A stretch of DNA of 64,000 nucleotides from Tanytarsus gracilentus (Eukaryota; Arthropoda; Insecta; Diptera; Chironomidae). The translations under genes were made by a program, and so were the position numbers. The DNA lies in contig JAXRKN010000038.1 of NCBI GenBank assembly GCA_038502055.1, positions 1,922,001 to 1,986,000 of the forward strand, written 5' to 3'. The notes below the pieces were generated by a model. The model saw only the letters and a list, made by a program, of their open reading frames with translations. It made no database searches and was not told the DNA's origin. Below are positions 47,151 to 61,700 of the stretch, piece by piece (within the stretch, counting starts at the first letter, position 1; the number at the start of each line of letters is the position of its first letter).

Positions 47151-50100
47151 TTGTGAGGAAAATTTGTTGTTAGTGCCTTTTATATAATATCTAATCGTAT
47201 GTATGTGGAGCATTAATGAGAAACCCCCCTCGTGATAGTGGTGTGTTGTTTAGAATTGAGAATGGAATGGCATAAACCTTATGCTGAGATATATGAGCGG
47301 CGGCGTTTTTGCAATTTATTCGGCTCTCTCTTCTTTGTTTCACTCTCTCGTGCTGTTGAGCCGAAAGTTCTTTCTGAGAGAATAATTTTATTTATGTGTG
47401 GGAACAAGGAAAATGTGCTCATCGAAACTATTTCCTGTGAATTTTTGAGCATGCTAAAATTTATGTGATTTTAAAAAATAAAATACTAAAAATAAAAATG
47501 TATCAATTTTGTTTTAAATAAAAAATTATTGAATAAATTAAAAAAAGTTCTTTAAATTTTTTAAAATTCTAAATTCTTGCTGGTTTAAAAAACTATGACG
47601 ATAGTTTTCATCAAACATATATCGTGAGAGCCTTAAATATCATCCATACAGACACAATAGTGCGACACGAGAGAGCTGCACATTACATTCTCTAAAAAAT
47701 AAACTAATAAATTTTATGAAGCATACGAGAGAGTACAAGAAGCCGAGAGAGCATAAAATGAATTTGAATTGAAGGCTACTTTTGCAATATCCTCGAAAAC
47801 CTCTTCTTCTCTCTCACTCTCCTTCGGTTGGAGGCGCACATGATGTGAAAAACGGCAAAACTAAAACACTTTTCTACCACTACACACATGTGCGACACCG
47901 ACTTCAACTACGAAAACGACGACGATGGCAGAGAGATATCATACACCAAAAAATAATTCATCTCTTACATACGAATAAATTTTATCTCTTTTTATTTTAT
48001 TTTCGTGTGTCCATAAGAGCCGAAGTGGTTCATAGAGGAGAAGTAAAAAGAAGATGATGATGATATTTCTTGCTGTACATCGGCGAGAGTGGAACGAGAG
48101 CCAAAGAGTGTGTACATGAACAAAGATAAGTTTTAAGACAAACGAGAAAATTGTAAAGAGAAGGAAACGAAAAGAGGAGAGAGAGAGAGAGAAAAAAAGA
48201 AAATAAAAACATACTAACAAACACAACAATTAAATGTATCAGGCAAAAATACTTAGCCGAGAAAAAGAAAGAAAAAATTTATACACGCATAGTCAGTGTG
48301 CACTTTGCTGTGTTTAGACAACAATTATAATTTTTTCTTTTCTCAGTACTTTGTTAGATTTCGGCCAGAACGGATTGAATTGAAGTAGTGCTCTCGGTTC
48401 GCTTCACACTACATATACCACACTATATGTGACTCCGGTTCTCCTCAAAATCGTTCTTTTGAGGAAGATTTTTTTAATTTAATTTATTTTTAAAATTTAA
48501 TCAATTTATTTACGAGGTTTGAAAAAATACTTTTTTGTTGCCAAACAAAATAAAGAAGAAAGAAGTTGTGAAATAAAATACCGACAGTGACATTTTAGTT
48601 GTGCAAAAAAAATAATAAAAAATAAATTTCATCGTATCTAACATTGGAAAAGGATTTTCGTGTGGATTATTAAAAAGTAATTGAAAATATTTTTTTAATA
48701 CGATCGTTGGCGCCCCATCATAACTGCCCGCTACTGTTTCATGCAATAAATAAAAAAATTCTCAATAATAAGCGAAGATCATAAATTAAAATATTGAAAA
48801 TGCTCCAAAAAGAAAAACTACTTACTAGAACAACACCAGAAAAAAAATAATATCGTTACGCAATAATTAATAAGAAAGCGTGGAGCTCATCATTATCCAC
48901 TAGAAGAAGCCGAGCATGCTTTCTCAATGGACTTGATGCGATAAGTAATGTTGTTTTTCGTCTGCGGAGAGTGAGTGAGAGAAGGAGGAAAAAATAAAAG
49001 CGGAAAAATGAAATGAAAATTCAACGATTATTTATTACGCGAAGCAGTTGGTGCTTTTATTTTATTTTTATAAAAATATAATTTCTCTCCTTACAATTCG
49101 TAAAGTGCCGCGAGAGCTCACAAGCAGAAGCAAAAAAGAAATCATCATCATTTTTTCCAATTAAAATATTTAATTTTTTGGTGCTCTGAGAAGAAGTTTA
49201 TTATTAGCAACACATCACACTCGCGCTCTTATAATTTATGACTATTAACTGCAATGAAAACATAGAGAGAAAAAAATATTATTCAATGTGGAATGGCCAT
49301 AATACACCGAAAATTGCTCATCTCTAAGGAGAGGAAAATTGTCATAGAAAATTTTGGTAAATTTTCCGCTCTCCAACCGAGTGAAGTTATTTAGGACAAC
49401 AGAAATCAGAATATAAAAGTGAAGAAAAAATTTTATGTATGTTATGTGCCGGGGGGAGAAGGACTGTGGAAAGGGACAAGCAAGAAAAAAACTATTTTTT
49501 ATTCTTGTGCGAGTGAAGTTAAAAAAAATTATTTTAAAAACTTTAATTTTAAAAAAACTCTGTGCCAATTTTTCCTTTTTACTTTTGAGACAATAAAAAT
49601 TGACAAAGCATTAAACTGTGAAAAGCGCCATCAATTTCAAGCTGTGAATCGAAAATTCTAAAGACCTCTCTTTGATCAGAGGAAATCGGTTATAATTCTT
49701 TTTCTCCTTCTGATTTTCTTATTTTTCTTCTCGCTCGCAAAAGTCCTCGATTTAATTATTATTCATATTGCTGTCTATATTGTCGCTTTGACTATCAATT
49801 TTGCTTTAGTTTTGCATTTGAACAATTGAAAATTGGAAGCAGCGAACGCGCCAAAAGCAAAAATAGAACAAGAGCAATACGAAATTTCCTCCGTTCTGCT
49901 GCTGCTCTCGTTCACTCTCTCTCTATGGAAGGGAAAAAATTAATCGGTTTAATTTAGTACTAAAATTTAATTATTTAATCAATAAAATGCTAGAACGTTT
50001 GCTGCTGCTACAATTGAAGGCATGAACGTAACGAAAAAGCGTACATTAAATTTGTATTTTGCTGTGTGTATATTCTGCAAATGGAAAATAGTGTACACTC

Positions 50101-50930
50101 TTCTTCCATAAATGTGTATAATGTGCCATATAGTTCTTATTGGCAATTTCGTTATGTCGTCGTCGTCTCGCACTCGAATATCGTAATAGTGTATTCGACT
50201 CCGCTTTTATTATTTTAATCATGTTTCTAATTGAAAATTAATTAAAATTAATTACGCGACGAAGTCGAATTGTGTAGTTTTCAATTTCGTTTGTTCGGTT
50301 TCTTCGGAAAAAATAAATATAAAGCCAGCCAGTAATTCAATTGTAAAGTTCAATTGTGTTTCATGTATAAATTTTTTTTCGGGTGTGCACGAGCAGTACG
50401 ACGGCAGTATATGAATTTTGATAAACTCTCTCGCAAAAAAAATTTATTCTACTCTTATTCGCGCAGAATATGTCGCTAAAAAATCCGCGGCAAAAGAAGA
50501 ATATCAATTGACGTCGATTAAAAGCAATTCCCACTAAAAACTGTCTTCATCTGAACAAATTTCAAATTACTTTTGACAAAATTTTTTTTTTGTAAATTTG
50601 TAAAAAAAAAAGTTCGAACCCAAAAATTTTATCTTTGGCTCAAGTTCAGTTGCAGACATTAATCTTTTTAAGTAGTAAAAATGCCGCATTGTTGATGAAA
50701 TTCTCATTCACTAACTCCACTCTTGTGTGTGCACTCTTTTGCAGTCATCATCATTGTCGTCGTCAACCCACATGTGAGAAGAAAAAAAATGTTTTAATGT
50801 GCAATGACAAAACGGCAGAAGTGATAAAGGAAAGTCAAGCTGAAATGCAAAATGTGTTAAAAAAATCGTGCTGAAAACTGAAGAGAAAAATTAGAGAGAC
50901 ACGAAAATAAGAAAAAGAAAAATTGTATAG
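47151..50930. other. Upstream region of abrupt
   Basis: AT-rich with many GA/TC tracts. Likely contains the promoter and distal regulatory DNA of abrupt. A TATA-like AATATAAAG lies near 50317-50325, followed by TTCAATTG about 25 bp downstream; this is a weak promoter candidate. No coding exon is seen. Confidence 0.35.
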
Positions 50931-50962
50931 TGGAAAAGAAGACGAAGGAAAATCTAATTGTG
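50931..50962 (+). other. ab: Probable end of an abrupt 5' noncoding exon
   Basis: The strong donor ATTGTG|GTAAGT ends an exon at 50962. The next good acceptor on this strand with a long pyrimidine tract is TTTTTTTACAG at 54107, just before the abrupt ATG, so a 3.1-kb 5' UTR intron is inferred. The upstream limit of the exon is unknown. Confidence 0.4.
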
Positions 50963-53900
50963 GTAAGTAAATCCATGACTAATTCTTCACCTACGAAAGA
51001 AACACAAAAATTCTCATGAATGTGCTTGATTCATTCTAAAATTGTCGACGACATTAATTTATTACACTCGCGCTCTCTCACTCACTCCAACAATGCGCAA
51101 GAGGCTCGTGAGTTTATCGTTTGGTCGTCTCACAACAGCCGAATTAAAAGCAGCAGCAATAAGACCAACAATGATCCTCGATGCGATGTGTATATAAATA
51201 AATAAGAAGAATTAAAAAATTGTCGACGGTGCTTGCTTAATTTTCATTGTAACAAATGATATCCAAAGAGATTTCTTTCGAAAAAAAAATATATATAAAT
51301 GAAATCAACCGAAAAAAACGTGTTCCCGGTTGAGTATAAAAAGAATGTGTCCAAGAATCTCTACTCAATCCCATCCGATGCCATAAGACAATGAGAATAT
51401 AGAGGGAAAGGCGAGGGAGAGCGAGAAAACAAGTTCTAAATGCTGCTGCTGATATTAAAAATACTTTTATTCTGTCGCTTTGACTTTTTCAACTGTTCGT
51501 AAGTGCTTCTTTGGGACCTCCGAGAAATTTTTTATTCCTTTTTTTCTCCGAGTTATGTTCAGATAATTTATCCAATGAAGTTCGATTTTGTGTACCTGAA
51601 GAAGGAATATAAAAAATTTCTTTTGTCGCACATGTCAATTAATTCGAGGGAGTATGAAATATTTCATAAAAAATCTTCGATAGTTTTAATTTATTACTCA
51701 TGACCCTCAAAAACCTTTTACGGGCAATCAAGTAATTTTTTTCGATACTTTCAAATAAAAACGATCGTGTAAAAATTCCAACAATTATTCACTCGATCAG
51801 CCTCAACAGTATCATCACAAATTAACGACACCAACATCCCGAAAAAAAACAACAATCAAAGAAGAATTCATTTCACAATTAGTCACTAAAAAATCACTTC
51901 ATTCTTCTACAATGTGAGCATTTTCTACGTGTGGATAGGAATAATTTCAAGCGTTTAATTGAAAGACTCGCAAGCCGCGAGCAAGAAGAAGCCGACGAAG
52001 GAAAAAAATTAGAGAAAATCAATTGACATAAATTTTAAAATTTTAACACTTATCCGGTAAACGCACGTAAGAGAGAGGGATTGTATGTCTTTTTTTATAC
52101 ATACACGCCAATTACCAGTTTGTGCGACAATCGAAGTGTTGTTCTAATATCTCATATACATACAGACGATAGCGATGGAGAGAGAGAGAGAGAGGTGGAG
52201 AAGAAATATTGAAATAATGGCTCTAATAACCGCGTGGCATGTGTGGGTACTTGTGCACAGTAATAGAGGCATTAATTTCTTCGTGATTAATCTATTAAAA
52301 GTGTTTAATGAACGCGCAAAATGGACACACAACAGCGAGGGAATTTTTATTTTTTCATCTTGAGACAACTAAAAGTGTTAATAAGCAGTATTCAAAAATT
52401 CAATTAACGGCTTTCAATTGTAATTGCTAATTGTTGTATGAGTGTCTCTCACAGTCACTAGTTGACGGAGATTGACTTGACCATATAAATATATAAAAGA
52501 GGTAATAGAAATAAATGACTTCGGCCTAGCTTATGCAAGTCGCTAAATTTTTTGTCTTAATTTAATTAGTTTATGGAGATTTGTGTGACAAAAAATAGAG
52601 TTTTTAGTGGAGCACGAGTAAATTATAATGAAAAGCTTCTTAGAGGTTGTTAAAAACCTTAAATTAAAAACTTTGACAAGTAAATGAGGACAGACTAGGG
52701 TTATAATTAAAACTTTTTTGAAGGTCGAATGAAATTTATGCAAAATTTAAAATTATTTGATAAAGTTTTAAATTCCCGTTTTCTTAATTTTTGAATGACT
52801 TCAACAAAAGATCAATTGTCAGCTCTCAAAGCAAGTGCGTAGAAAAAGAATTACGAAATTACACAAAAGACGTTTTAATTGCTATTTTTTCCTTCCACTT
52901 CCAAAAATTGACTAATTTAACCACTTTTTTTTGATTAACATAAACACATCGCGCAAAGAGAGAAAAATTGTCCGTTCAATGCTGTGGGATCCGCGCTAAG
53001 TTGTGTGTTGTCGTCAGTTGAGGCTCTTAATTGTTGTTTTATTTCTTCAATTTCATGTGCTATGGCGATGTTAAGACAATGAAGGCAAAGCTGAAAGGCT
53101 AAAATTTGTTGTTACTTGCAGAGAGAAGAAAAAATAGTTTTGGGTGCTTAAGTAATGCTTTTTATTAGCGACTTGTCATTCAATGGAAACGAGAGAAAAA
53201 AAGAGTTATTGAATGTACACGTAGTTCATGTTCGAATAGATTCAGAAAAAAAACTGGACTCTTTTGTCTAATTAAAGCCTCTTAAAAAGTTGTGAGTGTT
53301 TTGCGTACTCTAAAGACAAACAGCAAAGGCAACAATCGTCGTGCAACGTAATTTTTGTGGAGAGTCATAAAGTTATTTTTGAGGGCCTCCGGAAATGGCT
53401 TGGCTTTGAAGCACATACACAAAATACATAGCACACATAGAGAATGCTAAAAAGAGCAAAAGAAAATGATCAGAATGACATCTGCAAAAAAACAGACTGA
53501 CTTGACTTTGCAAACACACATTCATGAACTACAAAAAAATGGGAATTCATATGATGTGATAATTCATTGTTTTTCCGCGCGTATTCGTAAACTTTTTTGG
53601 CAGCTATTTTTAACCGCCTTTTTCTGCTTACCATTGTCATTTTTTTCGGTGTTGTTGAGTGGAGAAAATTCACTTTTATACGGGATAAATTTAGGATGCA
53701 TGGTTAAAGTAATTAAAAAGGGTTGTCATTTTAAAAATTAAATATAAAAATTATTTTAAATTGTAAAAAGTCACTCAAAAATATTTAAATTTTTATACAA
53801 CGTGAGCTGTGATGACTAAACGACGACAAGCGACACGTCATAAAGCAAAAGTGAATTCGCTTCTTTCCCAGCTCTCGACCATGCCCGATGCACAATTTAA

Positions 53901-54107
53901 TTAAACGCCGTAGACATGCATATTCATTCCGTTGACATACAGCGTAAGACAGAGGAATACATAAAAGAGCGACATGTCACAAGCACGCACGAGCTCATGC
54001 TTGTTTTCACCATAAAAAAAATATTGAGAGATGCATTCATGAAAATTTTCTGTGTTTTTATTTGTCGAACGATGATGTATCAATTTTTTTATTACCTTTT
54101 TTTACAG
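50963..54107 (+). other. Inferred abrupt 5' UTR intron
   Basis: AT-rich, with no recognised coding exon or ordered repeat. The frame at 53466-53741 (91 codons) has no recognisable domain. Confidence 0.35.
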
Positions 54108-54117
54108 TAGCTTCAGG

Positions 54118-55716
54118 ATGGATGTGTCGTCACCAACACCATCCGATCAACAATATGCACTGAGATGGAATGACTTCCAATCATCTATATTGTCATCGTT
54201 TCGTCATTTACGCGACGAAGAAGACTTTGTTGATGTCACGTTGGCGTGTGATCAGCGATCATTTACTGCCCATAAGGTAAAAAAAGAGCGACGGACAGTC
54301 AAACACAAATCACGCAAATGCATGCGCTCGCGATTTCTTAATTAATTCATTTTTCATTTCCTTTCATTGAATCTCTCTTTCTCTCTCTTTCTTCCTTTCA
54401 TTATTATATATTTCTACTATATAGGTGGTATTGAGCGCATGCAGTCCATATTTTCGTAAATTACTAAAGGCCAATCCTTGCGAACATCCAATCGTTATAC
54501 TTCGAGACATTCGTTCCGAAGACGTGGAAAATTTGTTAAGGTGTGTATTAATGAAAATGGACATTAAATGAATTAATGAAATAAGCAGCAAAAATAAAAC
54601 TGAATAAATGAGAATGTGCGACGGGTGTGACGGAAATTTTGGGCAGTATTTTTGTGATAAAATTATTTTCAAAATTTTCCGCACTTAAAAAAATTTATTC
54701 TTTTTTGACGTCAGAAAAATTATAAACTTACTGATTTAATTTATTTCTTCTTGTTTCATGATAAAAATTAGGTTTATGTACAATGGTGAAGTTCACATAG
54801 GACAAGAGCAGCTTAGTGACTTCCTGAAGACGGCTCATTTACTGCAGATTCGAGGACTCGCCGAAGTTACCAATAACTCGCTCCATAAAAGCAATCTCTC
54901 ACAAAATGCTTCCTCACACAACAACCAAACATCAATTCTTCCCACATTTACGTCGTCGCTGAGCAAAGAGATGAAGCACTCTCCAGTTAGTCAAAAAGGT
55001 TAATGTTAAGTAAAATCAAAACTAATCGAAATATTTTTTCTCTATCTATTTCTTGCGCGCGCTCTCTCATTTGCAAACGTCATTTTCGCTTTACCATTCA
55101 CTTAAAATTTCACAAAATAAAAAATAATTTTTAATGTGATACTAAAGCAAAATCAGAGTTCAACATCAATTCCATGGGATATGATTACAGATGACGGGTC
55201 GCAGCCGACACCGCCACCACAGAAGCGAATTAAGTCGGCGGAGCTTTATAAGAGGCAACATGGACTGACGGATGAGCAACTGATGGTACGCGAACATTTG
55301 ACTAGCAGCATTCAGCAGCATGCATTGCATCGTAGTCGTGACAAATCGAAGGAATCGCAAGAACGTGACAGGAGTGTAGAAATGAAAGATTCATTGTTAA
55401 GTCAGGCACTAGAAGGCGGCCCAACTCTCACGATCACACCGCAGGTAAGAAAAAATAGTTTGAGAATAAAATTTATAATTTTTCCAAAAATATTAGTTTG
55501 TTCCACAGCATCCCGAATTGCAATCACTCCAGGCGCAAAGTGCTGGAGAGGACTCAAACAGCAGTGACACAGTGGCTTCCGATGCAGGCGATACTCGCGA
55601 CGGTTTAAATGGATCTCTCGATCACTCACGAACGCCAACTTTTACCAACTCATTCTTGGGCCTTCAAAACATCCCCGGACTCTTACCAGGACCATCCAGT
55701 ATGAGCGACAATTTTG
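54118..55716 (+). CDS. ab: Abrupt, BTB/POZ zinc-finger transcription factor, N-terminal half (partial at right edge)
   Basis: Nuclear regulator; in Drosophila it controls neuromuscular targeting, dendrite morphology and wing veins. Exons: 54118-54276, 54425-54540, 54772-54998 (or 54985), about 55148-55444, and 55509-55716, the last ending in phase 1 at donor TTTTG|GTGAGT. The BTB domain spans residues 11 to about 130: YALRWNDFQSSILSSFRHL, DEEDFVDVTLACD, VVLSACSPYFRKLLKANPC, FMYNGEVHIG and FLKTAHLLQIRGLAEV. This matches Abrupt better than other fly BTB-zinc-finger proteins such as Broad, Lola or Fruitless. Downstream, WDM, PTPPPQKRIKSAEL, QSAGEDSNSSDT and LGLQNIPGLLPGPS also match Abrupt. The two C2H2 fingers expected next are not in the window. 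The exon 3/4 junction is uncertain: the obvious donor at 54999 is phase 1, while exon 4 acceptors at 55148/55157 are phase 0; a GTTAGT donor at 54986 or an acceptor at 55191 would restore phase. Confidence 0.93.
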
Positions 55717-58700
55717 GTGAGTTCACTTCCAAGTTTTTTATTTTCAATTTTCTCCTTTTTAACACGTTGTAAATTGCTTTTTTACTAACAAATTCAATTT
55801 AAACTTAAAACATTTCATTTTCTCCATGTGTAATGTGAAGATATAAAGCAATCGTATGCATTTAACTAGACATATATAGAAAGGGATGAAATAGCTCTTT
55901 TACTCGCACATTTCAAAAACTTAACATTTTAAGACATTTTATAAGGTTTGGCAAAAAAAAAGAAACTACAAAAAAAAGATAGGAAATGAAAAAAGTAAAG
56001 CGTGAGTTGGGCGGCAATTTTAACATACAAAAAAAGAGAGAACATGTGAACGAATCTATACATGCGAATGCCTTTGAAAATTGGAAAAAATGGTCAAGTC
56101 GTAAAATTTTTTTTATTATATTCTCCGACATTTTCAACACACTATTGTTGATTACTTGCAAGAAGATTAGAATTTTATTCGTTATGAAATATGACCTAAA
56201 TTTGTATGGAGACATGGAGTTAAATTGAAATATTTTCGTGTAGGTGTGGGTGATGAAAAAGAAAGTGTAAAAAATTCTAAATGGTTATTTTAGGGATTTC
56301 CATAGACATGGTAGGATTAAATTTTTGAGGGTTTCAATTTTACGGTACATTCGAAAACATAATTAGATTATTCAATTTAGCAAAAAAACTTTAAATTAAA
56401 GAACAAATAAAATAAATAAAACTTTATCTCCATTTTTTATTTTCCATTCAATTACTCATGTCAACTGGTCCAAAAAAAGCTCTCTTTGATGATGTTAATA
56501 AAAAGGAGTGTTTAAAAAAATTGGGTAATGGCAGCTTCCAAGTTTACAGTTCTGTTGAAATGTTATTAAATTTATGTAGCACACACATCGTATACACAAT
56601 ATAACTGATATCGTTTTTATTTGAAATTCATGTACGTTCCGAGAAAAAAAATGGGCAAGTTGAGTGAGAAGAAGGGTGGCTGAGGGTGGTAGGTAGGAAA
56701 GGAAATACATACATCTTTAAATTCTCTTCTGTATATTTCATATCATTTGGGGGCATTTTTCTCTCCGTCTTATTGCTTAACAAAAAAAGAGCCCTTTTCC
56801 ATTTGGCCTGCAAAACGTTGCTGCTTGGGAAAACTTTACAGCAGCAGTGGAGGAAAAAAGGCGAAGAAGAAATTGGAAAGAAAACTTTCTTCTTTTTTCC
56901 TTCTCGCTCGTCCTGCTTGCTCGCCGTACATAAAAAGGCACATGAATGTTTTTCCATTACATTTCATGTGAGTTCCACACATGTACAATTCGTTTGGCTT
57001 TGCTACTGCTGCCTTCTAGTCGTCGAAGCATACACGGATGAATTTCTTTTCAACTTTTTTTCTTCTCTCAATGCGAAGTCGATGAAGAAGGCAAAAAGAG
57101 AGAGGTATAAAGGATATTTATGTGTTTATGACCAGGGCCCCAACTAGACTATCGGCGACGCACAATTCATCATACATCCTTGACTATAATAATAATGGAC
57201 CCAATTTTAAATTCCTTCTTTTTTACGTGAGTGTGAGTGTGAAAAAGTAAAAGTTTCTGATTTCAAATTCGACAATATCAAATTTTATTCTTTCGAGAGG
57301 AGAAAAAAAAAACTTTTCCATTTTCAACCATCAAGTTTTCACTCTAAAATGGACCAAAAAAATACTTCTTTCGATAAGTGTATATGCATGTATGTATGAG
57401 AACCCTAAAGTGAAACCCCTTGTATGGCCAAAAGAAAGTATCTCCTCACACCACTCAGAAATGTCCATTGTTTCAAGTCGAAAAGTTTCAAGTGTTTTAA
57501 ATTGCTTGTTTATGTATGTAAGTGGGTGGGTTCACACACATTTCCCAGATGAAAAGATCTCACTCAGCTCTATTTGCAAGTAAATTATCGACCCTCTCCC
57601 ATCCACCTCATCTCTATGTGTGTCGTAAAGTTTTATATATGCTGAGAGAGCCATCAAGCACAATAATAAAATAACCAAAACGGGGTGAAAATCAAACTGT
57701 ACAAACAATTTTCCCTTCCACCTCCCTTAAAACTTGAGAAGCCTATCCATCCATTTATCTTTTCTATTTGTTCTCTAAAATATTATGTGTGTGTATGTGT
57801 TTCTACATTCAAATTTGGGCAATTGTAAAAGGCTTAATGGTGTGAGAATGGGGTGAATTTAAGTTATTGGGTGGGAAAAATTGTTTATTTTATTTTTATT
57901 GCCCATTTCCGATTGAAATCTTTTATGATTACGATCAAATATAAAAAAGGGTATTTATTGAAAATTATTAACTTTTTTAAATTTATGCTTTTTAATTTTT
58001 CTAAACACTTAATTCAAAAATATCAAATTTCTACTTATCCAATAAAGCATGGCAATCGATATCATAATTCAGCCTCTGCAAAAATTCATGTCTCAAATAT
58101 ATATCCGACTGTGAGAGAGAGTGTGTCAGCAAGTAGCAATTGAGTGAGAAAATGAGAGAAGAATGAAAATCCGAAAATATCAAGTTGACATAAAACTTTT
58201 TTATCTCAAACTTTTAGTTTTTTTTCGTCTCTCATACCACATGGCATTGAATGTACCAGGAAAAAAACTTTTTTCTCATTCTCACTTTTCCTTCTTCACA
58301 TCACTGGTGACATTAGTACAAGAATATTGCTGTGTGCTTGAAGGAATGAGTGGAAAGCAATTTTATCCTTTTTATGTTGGCCCGCATATCTTAGAATAAA
58401 TAAAATTTTCTTCTCTATCTCACACTCAACTATATATTGAAATGGGTAATAGTTAAGTTTCATTGTTCCGCAAATGTGCTCATCTCTCTCTTTCTCACAC
58501 CGAGCATTTCCCACCACTCTTTCGGCAATGAATCCGGTATTGTCGTCATCGGGGCTTGAGGATGGTGAATTGAGAAATGCTCTATAATAAAACAAAAGGA
58601 ATAATAATAAGTTTCGTATGTTTCCTTTTCTAAAAACCGAATCAAACTAAACCAAAAATTCTTCAAGGAGTGGACACTCGAAAGATTTTTTACAGCCTTA

Positions 58701-61700
58701 TAAATTTTGATTAAAATTAAAATTGATTAATTTTTCAATTTTCAAAGTAAGCTTTTAAAATTTATTCTTGAGGCTTCTTTTCATAGCTTTTAGCAAAAAA
58801 AGGTTCTAAAGATTATTTCTGATAGTGCTTCCTTCTTGCCGCCACATACCACAGACCAACCATCTATCCAATACCGACCATCACCGCATCACCACCCCCA
58901 CCCAATTTTTTACCAATGAAACATTTCTCCGAAAAATAACTTTTCGAGAAATGTAATGTATAAATTGATAGAAATATATATTTTATAGCCGAGTACGTAA
59001 AGAAAATGGCAAATGGGCAAAACTAAACACATTTACAATATGTGAAGGAAATGGATCATCGTTTTGTGAGAAAGTGAGAGAGCGAATTGAGTGTAAGTAA
59101 GAAAGTATGAGAGCCATGTGCGAAGAGAGCATGAAAATTTCCACCCACCACCCACCCATATAAGATATCAGAGATAGATGGATTGTAAATGGAAAAAGGG
59201 GTGCTTGCGATAAAAGTAGTTGTAGTAGTAAATAGTCTTGTGAGACATACGAAGGAAAAGTGCAAAAAGGCTTCTTATCCGAAGGGTACATACAGAAATT
59301 TTAAATTTGCTCTATACACCAAATGGGCCGCCTCAGCTTTTGCCAAATGTCGAATTTGTAGTGTGAGATATGAATTTCGAGAGATTCAGTCCGATGAGAC
59401 GACGATGGGTGAGTTTGAGGAAGAAGGATGAGAAAAAGGAAAGTAGTTTTATGTGGCAATTGTGAAGTTAAAATCCGAGCAAGTGGGCGACGATAATGAA
59501 GGAGGTGAAGAAGATGTTTGCGGGGTGAGTGTGGGTAGATTACATTTCTAGTCGCCATTAAAACTATGTACTGGCACATTAATACATGTAAGAGCCATAC
59601 CAGCATTAGTTTAAAACATACAATCGCACATAAAATTGTTTGTAATAGTTTGGGCGAAATAAAACTGAAGAAGATAAAATAGAGGAGATGGCAAAAGTTT
59701 TATAGGCGAAGAGACAAAATTATGTAATAGTTTTGTTCCTTCTCTCTTCTTGTCCATTATTGGGGAGGGAATATGATGATTATTATTATGATGATGACGA
59801 TATTGTTCTCGAATGAGGGAAAGAGAGAGAATCAAAATGATTTGTTGAGGAGTGAGAGAAAAGAGATTTGGGGGTTGGATGATAAGGAAAAAATTTTGTG
59901 ACTTTTAGAAGTTCATTAAGTTTTCGACTTCAAGGGAAATAAAATAAATTTTTAGATTTTAAATAAATTATCGATTCACAGAAATTAGAGACAAAATGTT
60001 ATTCTCTAATTATTAATAATGAATGTAAAACCCACTAAAATTTTGAAAATCACTAATGAAATAAAATTCCTGGTAATTATTTTCAAATTTCAATGTAAAA
60101 TGGTGCACATTTTAACAAAGGGTTGAAAATCTATGAAACATTACTCAAGACTTAGCGAATGGACATTGACGTTAATCATAAATTGTTTGTGCAATATTTC
60201 AATACTTTTCATGTGCAGCCAATAATCCCCTCGTCGATATTGTTACGACATAATTACACAGAGGAATTTTATTGATTGCCTTTCGTGCTATATGAACGAC
60301 GACGATTTGCGTCCTTCGGTCAAACACATGTGTAATGTACGAAATACTTCTCGATGTGTCCGGAATGTTGTAGTGAGTGCGGAAGAAAAGAGGAAATGAA
60401 AGGAAAATGTGAAACGAAAGAAGAAAATAAATTGTGCGATTGTTTCAAGTATCATTTCTTACACAGCGCACACATGATTTATCCACCCGCATGTGTGTAT
60501 CTCTTCCTTTCCTCCCCATCATCGCAGCGAGCATCTCAGTTCTCTCTCCTTAAATCAATATTATCATGTACATGAAGTTTTATGTATTACGACACAACTT
60601 ACGGAGAAGAAATGTCCGATTGTGTGTACGTAAGTTAAAATGATAAAAATGTCCTTGTCACACGTTTAGATGTACCGGGTAATCTGCAAATTACTATTAC
60701 ATTTTTAAAATTACTTTTAATACATTTTATGTGAAAATAAAAAACGTTTAAATTTTTTGTTACAAGTTATCTCTAAAAAAATCAACCTTATCAAGTTATT
60801 CTGTATCCATCTTCCAATTTGAGCCTCCTCCCGGATGAAAAAAGTGAGGAGAATATAAAGAGAGATTTAGAGTGAGAACGAAAATGATGAAATTGTGTCG
60901 TTTAATGCTATTTTCTGACTGTCCTCAGATGGGGGTAAATTTGAGACGTTTGTGTTAAAATTTTTCTCTAAATGTCCATCCTGTGAAAAAGGACTCCGAG
61001 GCACACATAGCTATGTACATCTATGATGGAGAAAAGGAAAGAAAATTTTCTGTATGTGATTGGGGTTAGTTTAGAGCGAGGAGGAGAAGTGGGTGGTAAA
61101 TTTTCAAATTGTACAATTGTGTGTGGAGTTCCATTTAGAATTTCTTATATCACTACAGGACATTCTAAATGTGTCTACATGCGTATTGATTTACGGCTTT
61201 ATTTTCTCTTCGATTTTATACTTTTTCTCTTCGTAAGATGTAATGGAAGAACGAGAGATGAAATTTAATTATATCAATTTAGAGACTAAGCGCTTCGTTA
61301 GAAAATCTCATTTTGTGTCGTCATGACTGTTGTTACATTTAATTTTGATATCAATTCCATAAAGAAATCTCCACTTAAAATTATACCTACATATACACTG
61401 TGAAGCGAGGACGAATGATGGGGTTGCGAGAGTGACCATGTGTGTGCGATGGATGATGATAATGTGAGTTGACGGTGGTGTGAGGCGTGGAGGATGAGAG
61501 AGAATAGATCAAATCGTATTTGAGGGTGTTTTATGTATGTTTTTCCTATTTTTGTTTACACAAGTGCGAATTTTATTGCATTGTCAGTGCGCTTGTGTGA
61601 GTGAGATCGAAATAGTTTTTGGGTAGCCGGAGAGTGGAGGAGGAAAATCCCAAGAAACACGTCCACGAAAGAAAGGCTCAAATTATTCTTCGGAATTAAA

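Noticed and set aside
46932..47187. Two ORFs with CTSVYVS repeats
   Set aside because: Translations of the 10-bp GTGTACGTCA array in different frames; not protein-coding.
56686..57147. 153-codon ORF inside the large abrupt intron
   Set aside because: No recognisable domain; Lys/Phe-rich low-complexity stretches, and an antisense frame of 109 codons overlaps it, suggesting composition rather than coding.
60354..60575. Cys-rich frame (CPECCSEC) that might be an abrupt zinc finger
   Set aside because: The spacing does not fit C2H2 (no H-x3-5-H at the proper distance), and the sequence is unlike Abrupt fingers.
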